Shown here: one piece after another, positions 50,891-59,700 of the stretch
Numbering within the stretch: the first letter of the stretch is position 1
Layout of the letters: every line of letters starts with the position of its first letter
NCBI GenBank assembly: GCA_036489775.1
Contig: DASXFC010000001.1
Location: 53,952-117,951 of the forward strand
Reading direction: 5' to 3'
Origin: Bog-473 sp036489775
Lineage (GTDB): Bacteria; Actinomycetota; Acidimicrobiia; Acidimicrobiales; RAAP-2
DNA length: 64,000 nt
Position numbers and translations under genes: made by a program
The notes under the pieces: generated by a model
The model's input: only the letters and a program-made list of their open reading frames with translations
Told to the model about the DNA's origin: nothing
Databases searched by the model: none

Positions 50891-51139
50891 GTGCACCTCT
50901 ACGCCGCATTCCTCGGGGGGGAACTCGCAACCGGACGCATGGGCGAGGACCATGAAGTGGTTTTCGTGGTGGCCGAGGACATGCCGTCGGCCAAGGCCGC
51001 AGCCAAGGCCAAGTGGGGCGGTAGCAGTCGCCCCCACGTCGACGCGCTGACCCAACTCGATGCCATCGACGGGTACGCCATCGTGCTCGAGCCCGGAGTA
51101 ACCGGCGATGTCACTGAGACCACCGGCTACAACGCCTGA
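50891..51139 (+). CDS. DUF1543 domain protein
   Basis: An 82-residue protein matching the short DUF1543 family: VHLYAAFLGGELATGRMGEDHEVVFVVAEDM, AKAAAKAKWGG and HVDALTQLDAIDGYAIVL. The function is unknown. The listed GTG start lies 30 bp from the divergent epimerase start and right behind a -10 box; the longer open frame beginning at 50741 runs through the epimerase gene and is rejected. The stop abuts the convergent SDR gene. Confidence 0.78.
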   Translation: MHLYAAFLGGELATGRMGEDHEVVFVVAEDMPSAKAAAKAKWGGSSRPHVDALTQLDAIDGYAIVLEPGVTGDVTETTGYNA

Positions 51140-51916
51140 TTACACCGCGGGCGACAGCCCACCATCGAGGTTGAGGGCCGTCCCGGTGAGGTAGGAGGAG
51201 CGGACCGAGAGCAGGTAGGCGGCCAGGTCGGCGAACTCCTCGGCTCGGCCCACCCGGCCCAGCGGGATACCGGCACCCTCGGCCATGCGCCGGTAGAACT
51301 CCCCCAGATCCTGACCGGCCGAGTCGGCCGCCCGGACCCACTGCCCGCTCTCGATCAGGCCGATCAGAATGGCGTTGACCCGAATGCCGGCTGGACCCAG
51401 TTCCTTGGACAGTGACTTCATGAGCGCCATCCCGGCGGCTCGCGACACCGAGCTGGGCCCGCTGGCCGCACCGGGCGCCTTGGCCGCCATAGCCAGGGTG
51501 AAGATCACCGACCCGCCGCTGAGCCGCAACGAGGACAACGCGGCCCGGGTCAAGCGCAGTGCCCCCATCAACTTCAGCTCCCAGTCGCCCAGCCAAACCT
51601 CGTCATCCGATCGTTCGAGCGGGCTGGCGGCGCTGCGCCCGGCGTTGTGCACGACCCCGTCGATACGACCCCAGCGCTCCTCCACGGCGGCGACGAAGGC
51701 CGTCACGTCAGCCGGCCGGCTCACATCGGCCTGCTGGCCCAGTACGTTGCCACCCGTTCGAGCTAGTTGGCTGACGGCGAGGGCCAGCCGCTCCTCACTG
51801 CGGCCACAGATGGCGACCCCCGCCCCTTCGGCCACCAGGCGTTCAGCCAGGGCCAATCCCAGCCCGTCGGTGCCGCCGGTGATGGCGAACACCTTGCCTG
51901 TCATTTCGAGATCCAT
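51140..51916 (-). CDS. SDR-family protein lacking the catalytic Tyr-Lys pair
   Basis: A 258-residue SDR with normal NAD(P) motif TGGTDGLGLALAERL, NAG in VVHNAGR and a C-terminus SSYLTGTALNLDGG. At the active site, where classical SDRs have YxxxK, it reads SGPSSVSRAAG, so Tyr is Ser and Lys is Arg. Either it uses another mechanism, as some SDR relatives do, or it is a non-catalytic binding protein. ATG 51916 has AAGGAGGG in front. It overlaps the P-loop kinase gene upstream by 16 bp and is probably the last gene of a three-gene unit. Confidence 0.85.
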   Translation of the reverse strand: MDLEMTGKVFAITGGTDGLGLALAERLVAEGAGVAICGRSEERLALAVSQLARTGGNVLGQQADVSRPADVTAFVAAVEERWGRIDGVVHNAGRSAASPLERSDDEVWLGDWELKLMGALRLTRAALSSLRLSGGSVIFTLAMAAKAPGAASGPSSVSRAAGMALMKSLSKELGPAGIRVNAILIGLIESGQWVRAADSAGQDLGEFYRRMAEGAGIPLGRVGRAEEFADLAAYLLSVRSSYLTGTALNLDGGLSPAV

Positions 51917-52464
51917 GACTGCCCTCCTTGCCTGGTGGCCGACTGCTGCAGAAAGTCCCTCGCCTCGGCCCGCGTGGCCAACCGGACGAAGCGCAAGCCC
52001 GACCATCTCGGGTCGTGCGGGGCCAAGCCATAGCGCTCGCGGTAGGTGCCGAAATGGGCGGCTGACCAGGCAATGATCGATTTCTGCGGGTTGAAGGAGT
52101 AGAGGTTGGAGAGCGGCTCCCGGTTGCCGTTCCACAACTCAGTCCTCATGATCACCCGGCGCAGGGTACGGCGGATCACCCGCGTCATGACGCGCCAGTA
52201 CGGCGGGTCGAGCCAGACCACGGTGTCGGCCCGCCCCCACACGATGTCCCACACGGCCGAATAGTTGCCGTCGATCACCCACCGATCGCCCTGCACTACT
52301 TCCTTGACCCGGCGCTGGAACTCTTCGCGTTTGAGGTCGATCCAATCCGGTTGATGGAAGATGGCGTCGAGTTCGACGTATGAGGCGTCGAGGACATCGG
52401 CCAAGGAGCGGGCGATCGTCGTCTTGCCTGACCCCGAGCAGCCGACGACGGTAACGCGCTGAAT
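51901..52464 (-). CDS. P-loop NTPase, adenylate-kinase/FlaR-like, apparent AUU start
   Basis: A 187-residue nucleotide kinase of the 'topology modulation protein' group. With the ATT at 52464 as start, the N-terminus reads MQRVTVVGCSGSGKTTIARSL, the exact family form including the Walker A GCSGSGKTT; then VELDAIFHQPDW, RWVIDGNYSAVWDIVWGRADTVVWLD. The next start codon, TTG 52404, would remove the whole P-loop and cannot be right. AGGAG stands 7 nt before the ATT, inside the end of the upstream SDR gene. The function is probably phosphoryl transfer to an unknown small molecule. Confidence 0.83.
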   Translation of the reverse strand: MQRVTVVGCSGSGKTTIARSLADVLDASYVELDAIFHQPDWIDLKREEFQRRVKEVVQGDRWVIDGNYSAVWDIVWGRADTVVWLDPPYWRVMTRVIRRTLRRVIMRTELWNGNREPLSNLYSFNPQKSIIAWSAAHFGTYRERYGLAPHDPRWSGLRFVRLATRAEARDFLQQSATRQGGQSWISK

Positions 52465-52465
52465 G

Positions 52466-53227
52466 TCAGCGCTCCTGCTCGGTCGGGCGGATGAGGATCT
52501 CGTTGATGACCACCCGGCGGGGCTGGGTCACCGCGTAGCGAATGCTGTTGGCAATGTCCTCGGCCGTCATGAGCTCGACGCCACCGAAGGTCTGGGCCAT
52601 CCCTTCGAGGATCTCGGGTCGGTTGTGAAAGGCCAGTTCGGTCGCCGTGGCGCCGGGCTCGATGATGGTGACCCGGACGTGGCGAGCCGTCACCTCCTGG
52701 CGCAGTGACTCGCTGAAGGCCCCCACCGCAAACTTGGTCGAGTTGTAGACACCCGAGTTGAGGCGAGCGATCCGACCGGCCACCGAACTGATGTTGACGA
52801 CGTCGGCCACCGAGCGCGGTTCGGCTTCGGCCGACTTCAAGAGGTGGGGCAGGGCGGCATGGGTGCAATAGAGGAGGCCGAGCAGATTGAGGTTGACCAT
52901 CCGCTGCCACTCTTCGATCGGCGCCCCCACGATGGGGCCGAGAAGCATGACCCCGGCATTGTTCACCAGGGTGTCGAGCCGCCCGTACTCCTCGATAGCC
53001 CGATTCACGGCCCCTTCGGCCTGGGCCTGATCGGTGACGTCGGACTCCACTACCAGGGCCCGGCCGGATCCACCGAGCCGTTCGGCCAGGGCTTCGAGTC
53101 GATCGCGCCGCCGAGCCACCACGACGACCTGCGCCCCCTCGGCCGACAGGGCCACCGCGGTGGCCTCACCAATGCCGCTACTCGCCCCCGTGACGAGGGC
53201 GACCGTGCCCGACAAGCTCTCTGCCAT
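52466..53227 (-). CDS. Short-chain dehydrogenase/reductase
   Basis: A classical 253-residue SDR: TGASSGIGEATAVAL for the dinucleotide, NNAGVMLLG, catalytic Ser in NISSVAGRIA and Tyr-Lys in GVYNSTKFAVGAFSESLR. It matches the YdfG-type acting on hydroxy acids or small alcohols. ATG 53227 has CGGAGGA in front; the frame opens slightly further, to 53263. It ends 1 bp before the ATT of the P-loop kinase gene, whose ribosome site lies inside this coding region. Confidence 0.9.
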   Translation of the reverse strand: MAESLSGTVALVTGASSGIGEATAVALSAEGAQVVVVARRRDRLEALAERLGGSGRALVVESDVTDQAQAEGAVNRAIEEYGRLDTLVNNAGVMLLGPIVGAPIEEWQRMVNLNLLGLLYCTHAALPHLLKSAEAEPRSVADVVNISSVAGRIARLNSGVYNSTKFAVGAFSESLRQEVTARHVRVTIIEPGATATELAFHNRPEILEGMAQTFGGVELMTAEDIANSIRYAVTQPRRVVINEILIRPTEQER

Positions 53228-53304
53228 TGTTCCTCCGTCGCCGGCCGCACCCCTGGCGGCCACGGTCCCGGTTTAGCGGATACCGAGCGCCGACGACGTC
53301 GGGA

Positions 53305-54924
53305 TCACTGCTCCTCGTCCTTGTCGAAGGGGTCGATGCCGTACAGGCCGACGGGGACGCCGATGTCTTCGGGCACGCGGGTGGGGGTGTCCCGGTTGAG
53401 CACCTCGCCCCGGAAGTAGGCCGGTTGGAACGCTTTGTAGAGGTACATCAGGATCACCCCGAGCAGCAGGACCCCGACATCGAGAATGAAGACACCGCCG
53501 ATGATCCGGTGCGTGCCCGGAATGGTGAACCTGGTATCGCTGTTCGCGTTGTTCCAGTAGTACCAGAAAGACCAGATCATGCAGAACCACAGGATGAGAC
53601 CGCCGAGGGTCGGGATGATCCCACGGAGCCACAAACTGCGCGCGCTTTCAGTCAGAGTCTTGCGGTAGTACCAGGTACAGGAGAAGCCAGTCAGGCCGTA
53701 GTAAAAGGCGATCATCACGCCGAGGGCGGAAACCGAGTCGACGATCACCGCACCACCAGAGGTCAGGTAGTTCATAGCCACGTAGAGCACGATGGACACA
53801 CCGCCCATGGCCACCGTTGACACCGTGGGGGTCAAGTACTTCTTGTGAATCCGGGCGAAGGCCGACGGAATGGCTTTGTAGACGGCCATGGACAGGGTGG
53901 TCCGGGCGGTCGGCAGGATGGTGGTCTGGGTGGAGGCGGCCGCGGAGCTCAGCACCATCAAGATGAGCAAGTGGCTCAGCACGTTGCCGAGACCAGACGC
54001 CCCGAAGACCGAGTGTCCCAGTACCTTGAGCACATCGCCGGTGTGGTTGGAATTCGACAGCCCGATCCCCTTACTTCCGATCCCGGCGTAGGACTGGGTG
54101 GCCAAAATCACCAGGGCGTAGGTGGCCAAGAGCACGAGGGTGGACAGCACGGCGGCCCGGCCGGGCGTCGTTTGCGATTCCGCCGTTTCCTCGTTCACCG
54201 ACACCGCGGTGTCCCAGCCCCAATAGATGAACAACATCAGCGTGAAACCGACCATGAATCCAGAGAAGTTGAAATGGTCGAACGGGTTGAACCACGACAG
54301 GCTCGGCGTGAGGTGGCCGACCGGCGCCGAGCCGTTGCCGACCTTGACCAGGGCCACAATGGAGAGCACCAGCAGCATGGTCAGCTCGATGCCGAGAAGT
54401 ACCTTCTGGAAGTTGGCCGAGATCTCGATCCCCACATAACAGATGGCGGTCATCAGCACGATCCAGAGGATCCCGATCAGCAATACCCAGACGCTGCTGG
54501 CATTCTGGCCGATGGCGTTGGCATCGAAGAGAAGGAAGACGTACTGGCCGGCGATCTGGGCCAGGCTGGCCATGACCAGCAGGTCGGCCGCCACGATGCC
54601 CCAGCCACCCATCCAACCCGTCTTCGGCCCGAAGGCTCGGGCTCCCCAGGTAAAGGTGGTGCCACAGTCGGGGTCGGCGTAGTTCATCTCCTTGTAGCCG
54701 TAGGAGACGAACAGCATCGGGACGAAGGCCAGGATGGTGATGATGGGCGCCTGGAGCCCGTTGATGGCGATAACGACGAAACCCAGCGTGGCGGCCAGGC
54801 TGTAGGCCGGCGCGGTGGAAGCCACACCCACGACGACCGAGGAGATCAGGCCGAGGGCCCCGCCTTTGAGTCCCTTCTCGCCAATCGACTTGTCGACCGG
54901 GACGGGGGGCGCCGTTTCAGCCAC
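53305..54924 (-). CDS. APC-superfamily amino acid permease
   Basis: A 539-residue membrane protein with twelve to fourteen helices. The first helix holds ISSVVVGVASTAPAYSLAATLGF, followed by PDCGTTFTWGARAFGPKTGWMGGWG, the APC consensus around helix 3. FIYWGWDTAVSVNEETAESQTTPGRAA lies at the helix 6-7 loop. It imports amino acids or amines by exchange or ion symport; the substrate is unknown. GTG 54924 has AAAGGAG upstream. It stands 88 bp from sigF on the same strand and may or may not be in that transcript. Confidence 0.9.
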   Translation of the reverse strand: MAETAPPVPVDKSIGEKGLKGGALGLISSVVVGVASTAPAYSLAATLGFVVIAINGLQAPIITILAFVPMLFVSYGYKEMNYADPDCGTTFTWGARAFGPKTGWMGGWGIVAADLLVMASLAQIAGQYVFLLFDANAIGQNASSVWVLLIGILWIVLMTAICYVGIEISANFQKVLLGIELTMLLVLSIVALVKVGNGSAPVGHLTPSLSWFNPFDHFNFSGFMVGFTLMLFIYWGWDTAVSVNEETAESQTTPGRAAVLSTLVLLATYALVILATQSYAGIGSKGIGLSNSNHTGDVLKVLGHSVFGASGLGNVLSHLLILMVLSSAAASTQTTILPTARTTLSMAVYKAIPSAFARIHKKYLTPTVSTVAMGGVSIVLYVAMNYLTSGGAVIVDSVSALGVMIAFYYGLTGFSCTWYYRKTLTESARSLWLRGIIPTLGGLILWFCMIWSFWYYWNNANSDTRFTIPGTHRIIGGVFILDVGVLLLGVILMYLYKAFQPAYFRGEVLNRDTPTRVPEDIGVPVGLYGIDPFDKDEEQ

Positions 54925-55012
54925 AGGACTCCTTTCGCCAAAAGGGCGACGCGCACCCTAGCGAATCAGGATCGCTGTCGGCGATGTTTGGACCGTCTCG
55001 GCCCACCAGGGG

Positions 55013-55780
55013 CTAGGGCCGACTCGCGATCTCATCGGCGGCTTCGTGGCCGATGGTTTGGCGCAGCTTGTCGAGGCTGGAGGCGAGCAGCCGCGACACA
55101 TGCATCTGGCTCACTCCGATGGCTCGGGCGATCTCGGATTGGGTCAGGCCGTCGAGAAAACGCATGCGCAAAATGGCTTGCTCGCGGGCGGGCAAGGTGG
55201 CCAAAGCGGGTCCCAGTAGCGCCCGGTCTTCGACTCCGCCGTAGTGGGTGTCTTCTTCGCCCAGTCGGGCCGACAAGGGGTCATCCTCGTTCTCAGACGC
55301 GTCGATCGAAGCGGCCCGGTAACCCTGCCCGGCTTCGATCGCTTCGATGACCGCTTCTTCCGAGGCCGAGGTGGCCTGGGCCAGCTCGGCCACCGTCGGG
55401 CTACGACCCAGCTCCTGGACCAGAGCAGAGGTGGCGTGCCCGAGCTCTAGATAGAGCTCTTGGACGCGACGGCTGGCTCGCACCGCCCACCCCTTATCGC
55501 GGAAGTGACGCTTCAGCTCGCCGATGATTGTGCGGGTGGCGAAGGCGGCGAAATCGACGCCGCGTCCGGGATCGAAACGATCCACCGACTTGACCAGGGC
55601 GACCGAGGCCACCTGCACCAGGTCGTCGAGAGGTTCGCCGCGGTGGAGAAAGCGACGGGCCAACTGATGGGCCAACCCGAGATTGGCCGTGATCATCTCC
55701 TCCCGCTCAACCGGGCCCAGCGGTTCAGGCGGCGCCTCCTCAGGGACCAACGCGGGATTAGATGACCCGCCCGCCGTCAC
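55013..55780 (-). CDS. sigF: Alternative sigma factor, SigF/SigB type
   Basis: A 255-residue group 3 sigma factor. Region 2: ITANLGLAHQLARRFLHRGEPLDDLVQVASVALVKSVDRFDPGRGVDFAAFATRTIIGELKRHFRD. Region 3: VRASRRVQELYLEL. Region 4 with its helix-turn-helix: REQAILRMRFLDGLTQSEIARAIGVSQMHVSRLLASSLDKLR. It directs RNA polymerase to stress promoters when freed from its anti-sigma factor. GTG 55780 overlaps the anti-sigma stop (GTGA), and the order STAS - anti-sigma - sigF is the standard partner-switching operon. Confidence 0.93.
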   Translation of the reverse strand: MTAGGSSNPALVPEEAPPEPLGPVEREEMITANLGLAHQLARRFLHRGEPLDDLVQVASVALVKSVDRFDPGRGVDFAAFATRTIIGELKRHFRDKGWAVRASRRVQELYLELGHATSALVQELGRSPTVAELAQATSASEEAVIEAIEAGQGYRAASIDASENEDDPLSARLGEEDTHYGGVEDRALLGPALATLPAREQAILRMRFLDGLTQSEIARAIGVSQMHVSRLLASSLDKLRQTIGHEAADEIASRP

Positions 55781-56214
55781 GCCCCATGCCCGCTTCGCCG
55801 CTTGCGCAGCCAGGCCCGGGCGGAGCCGTCATCGCGGTGGCGACCGTAGTCATCCACCAAGGCGGACAGAATCTGTTCGCTCAACTGATCGTCATCGGGG
55901 AGATCCGAAACACGCTCGCCACCGCCGGTCGCACCCATCAGGGTGCAGCTGATGTCGATGGCGTCGTCAAAGACCGTGAACTCGAGATGCAGGTCGCCCG
56001 TTCGGTCGTGGCTACCGTGGAGTGAGAGGAGACAGAGTTCCCCCACGGCAAGACGGAGATCCTCGAGCTCTTCGATGTCGAACCCAGCTCGGGCTGAGAT
56101 CGCCGAGGTCACCAGTCGGGCCAGGACGACAAGATCGCCCCGGGCCGGGAAGATCAATTCGACCCGGTCGCCCACCTTGAGGGTGTCCGGTGACTTCTCC
56201 AACTCAGCCGTCAC
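55777..56214 (-). CDS. RsbW/UsfX-like anti-sigma factor with degenerate ATP site
   Basis: A 145-residue protein between the STAS and sigF genes, with the layout of HATPase_c_2 anti-sigma kinases: VELIFPARGDLVVLARLVTSAISARAGFDIEELEDLRLAVGELCLLSL. The N-box normally reads E-x3-N, the Asn binding Mg; here it is ELCLLS, so the Asn is missing, and no clear DxGxG box follows. It probably still binds SigF, but kinase activity is doubtful. It is coupled to both neighbours by 4-bp overlaps. Confidence 0.8.
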   Translation of the reverse strand: MTAELEKSPDTLKVGDRVELIFPARGDLVVLARLVTSAISARAGFDIEELEDLRLAVGELCLLSLHGSHDRTGDLHLEFTVFDDAIDISCTLMGATGGGERVSDLPDDDQLSEQILSALVDDYGRHRDDGSARAWLRKRRSGHGA

Positions 56215-56552
56215 GCCACGCCGGCAGCAGTAAGCGATGGTGCGATGGGAAACACCTTGGTCAACCCGGTGATCTCGAAGATCTTCATGATCCGTGGATC
56301 GGTGACGACGACGCGCAACTCACCCCCGAGCTCCCGGCACCGCTTGAGCGCGCCCACCAAAACGCCAAGGGCGGTGGAATCAAGGAAAGTGACGTCGAGC
56401 AGATCGAGCACGATGGTGGCGTGCCCGTCAGTAATGACCCGGTGCAGGCAGTCCCTCAGCTGCGGTGCAGTCGCCACATCGATCTCACCGGCCACCGCGA
56501 CGACGGGCGCGCTTCCACCCTCGCGCTCCTCAATCCGGAACTCCTGTTCCAT
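56211..56552 (-). CDS. Anti-anti-sigma factor, STAS domain
   Basis: A 113-residue STAS protein: VAVAGEIDVATAPQLRDCLHRVI and the phosphorylation site LDLLDVTFLDSTALGVLVGALK, in which the Ser of DST is the expected target. In the unphosphorylated form it captures the anti-sigma factor and frees SigF. ATG 56552 is preceded by GGAGG at proper distance, and ATG 56582 has no such site, so the shorter form is preferred. It is the first gene of the sigF operon and lies behind a SigB/SigF-like promoter. Confidence 0.9.
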   Translation of the reverse strand: MEQEFRIEEREGGSAPVVAVAGEIDVATAPQLRDCLHRVITDGHATIVLDLLDVTFLDSTALGVLVGALKRCRELGGELRVVVTDPRIMKIFEITGLTKVFPIAPSLTAAGVA

Positions 56553-56623
56553 GCTCCCATCCTCCAGGCGCTGAGTCGACATGGCAGCGGGCGCGCTGCA
56601 ATGGCGATGTGACCCCGTGTGTA

Positions 56624-56648
56624 TATCCCGTCTCTCTCCTGGTGAAAC
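56624..56648 (-). promoter_or_regulatory. SigB/SigF-type promoter of the sigF operon
   Basis: On the minus strand, GTTTCA (56648-56643), 13 nt, then GGGATA (56629-56624). This approaches the SigB/SigF consensus (GTTT-N12-14-GGGWAW) in sequence and spacing. Transcription would start near 56616 and give a leader of about 64 nt to ATG 56552, consistent with self-activation of sigF. Confidence 0.55.
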
Positions 56649-56762
56649 CTAGGCCGACTTCGATCGGCCGGTCATACGCCTGTAGGAACCACCTCGCCAA
56701 AGGCAATAGCGTGGGGGCATCGCCAGGCCCGGGCAGGGTGCCCCGGGGGGAGAGGGATCCTT

Positions 56763-59700
56763 TTGCTCGACCAACCCTTCGACGATCAGCCGAGTGCCCA
56801 ACACCCCCGTGCTGACCGCTCGGAGGTGGTGGCAACCCTCGCCGCGCTCGTCTTCCTCTCGGCAGTCGCCGTTGTCGATCAGGTCTTCGGCGGCAAGTTC
56901 GGCCTCTTCGGCTTCCTCTTTATCGGACCATTTCTGGCCGCCCCATTCGCCCGATGGCCCCGCACCGCCCTGGTCAGCGTCCTGGCCATCGTCTTCGCCG
57001 TCGTCCTGAGCACCCCGCCTCGTGAATACGGCCAGCTGAACCACGTCTTGCGGGTCATCACCATGGTGGTTGACGGTGGCGTTGCCGTCTGGATCTCCCA
57101 TCTGCGGACTCAGCGCCGCGTACAGCTCTGGAATGCGCGGACCGAGACCCGCAACGAGCGGCGCCGACGGGTGACGGCCGAGACGGCGCAGCGGCTACAG
57201 GGGATGGCCCGGGCCCTGACCACGGCGGCCGACCCAGCCCAGGTGGCCGATGCCGTCTTCGCTGCGCTGCGTGATGAGTTGCGGGTGGACGCGGCGACGT
57301 TCGCCACTACGACCGAGCGGGGCGTGCTCCAGGCCCACCGCCGCTTTGGTCACGTGCCTCTGGAAATGGGTGACCCGCTTCTGGCTGCCATGGAGCCCGA
57401 CGGGGCGATCGGCCACATCCTCCAACGCAGCGTCGCCCTCTTTGCCGGATCGATGGACGAGCTCGAGGGCGAGTGGCCGTCGTTGGCAGCGACCCTCGCC
57501 CCCCTACCCTTCGCGTCGTTGGCCATCGTGCCGCTGGTGGTCTCGGATCGAGCCGTGGGTGTCGTAGTCGTCCAATGGCTCAAGGCCCGGGAGATCACTC
57601 CAGCTGACCAGAACTTCCTCTTCGCCATCACCGGTGCCGCGGCCCAAGCCGTCGAACGGGCACGGCTCACCCTGATGGAGTTCGACTCACTCGAACGCAG
57701 CCTGCACCTGCATGACCTGAGTTCGTTGCTGGCCGCCGCCACCACCCCCATCGACGTGGCTCGGGCCGCCATCGCTTCGGCCCGTCGGTCACTCTCCGCG
57801 CAATCGGCGGTATGCCGGGTCCCGGCGCCCGGTGAGCGGGCCCTGACCTGCCTGGCCAGCAGCGGCCATCCCGCCCTGCTGTCCCGGGGCGACGTCCCGG
57901 TCGACGGCACCCTGTCGGGGTCGTGCTTTTCTCGGGGCCACACGACCATCACCACTTTGGGCGTGGGCGAAGCACTCGGGGACGACGTGATCACCGAGGT
58001 GGTGGCGCGTGCCGTGAACGAACTGTCCGAACCGGTGACCATCGTCACCGAGCCGTTGATCGGCAGCGTCGGGCCGCTCGGCGTCCTCTCCCTGGCCTTC
58101 GTGGCCCAAGTGGTGCCGAGCGAAACGGAGTTGCGCTTCCTCTCCACCTTGGCCGGGCTCACCGCCCAGGCGCTCGAACGGGCGCAGGTCTTCGAGCAGG
58201 AGCGCCAAGCTCTGCGCGACGCCGAATCGGGCCGCGAGCGGCTCTCGCTGCTGTCCGAAGTGACCAAGCTGTTGAGCTCCAGCCTCGATCCAACCACGGT
58301 GATGCTGCGGACGATGCGCTTGGTCGAGGGACGGTTGGCCGACGTCTGCACCGTCCTGGTGCCCGGCGAGAACGCCCTCGAGCGGCTCGATGTCCGGGCC
58401 ACCGATCCCGGGATCGTCGCAGGCGAGACCAACGACACTGAGGGGTCCATCCCTTTCGACTCCGACGTGCCGGCCGCCATCGCCTTCCGCACCGGTCGGG
58501 CCCACCTGGCCCCAGCCGGAGCCCTGGGTGACGGCGGCGAGGAATCGGTCCTGTCGGTACCGCTGGTCGCCAATGGTGAGGTGACCGGCGTCATGACCTT
58601 CATCGACGGGCCGAACCGCAAGTTCCTACCCGACGACGTGTCGCTGGCGGTCGAAGTGGCCAGCCGCACCGGTGTGGCGCTCGCCAACGCCACACGTTTC
58701 CAACGCGAGCACGACGTGGCCGAGGTCCTCCAGCGGGCCGTGCTGCCCGACTCATTGCCCCAAGTCGCAGGCCTCCTCCTCGATGCCGAGTACCGGGCCG
58801 GGGTGGCGGGCACCTACGTCGGCGGCGACTGGTACGACGTCTTCGAGCTCGACGACCACACCGTGATCTTCAGCGTCGGCGACGTCATGGGGAAGGGCGC
58901 CCCAGCCGCCGCACTGATGGGACAGGCTCGCACGGCCATCCGTGCCTACGCGGTGGCCGGACAGAGTCCGACGCAGATCCTGTCCTCACTGGACCACCTC
59001 TTTGACACCCTCGTCGAAGACCGGGTCGTCACTGCGGTTGTCGGCAGCGTCAATCCGCACACAGGGGTGATCCTGCTGGCCAATGCCGGCCACCCGCCCC
59101 CATTGCTGCTTCGAGCCAATGGGACCGACGAGTACACCACCACCACTGGGTCGTTGTTGATCGCGGCCGGTCTCCGACACACGCCTCGCCCGATGCAGCA
59201 GCTGACACTGCACACAGGCGATGCCATCGTCACGTTCTCCGACGGGCTGGTGGAGCGGCGAGGCGAGCTGCTCTCGGTTGGTATGTCCCGACTGTCCAAG
59301 GTGGCCAGCACAATCGGTCGCGACGGATGGCCAGCCCGCCCGGCGGCTGCCCTCGCCTCGCGCCTGAGCGATGACGAACAGACGGACGATGTCGTCGTTC
59401 TGTGCCTGAACTTCGTGGGTGTGCCTGGCAGCGGTACGGAAGACCCCACCGTGGGTAGAGCAACAGACGGTATGTGGACCCTCCGCCTTGAACCGGTGGT
59501 GCAGAGCACTCCGATGGCACGGCACTGGATCAACGCGCACCTGGGAGACATCCCGACCGAGGCGGCCGAGTGCGCCGCCTTACTGACCTCCGAGCTCGTC
59601 ACTAACGCCGTGCTCCACGCCGGCACGCCGCTGTCGGTGACCTTGCACGTGATGGCCGACCGGATCCGAGTCGACGTGGCCGACGGGAACCCGGTCCTGC

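Noticed and set aside
53845..55350. A 501-codon plus-strand frame opposite the APC permease and sigF
   Set aside because: Shadow of two well-recognised genes; no motif and biased composition.
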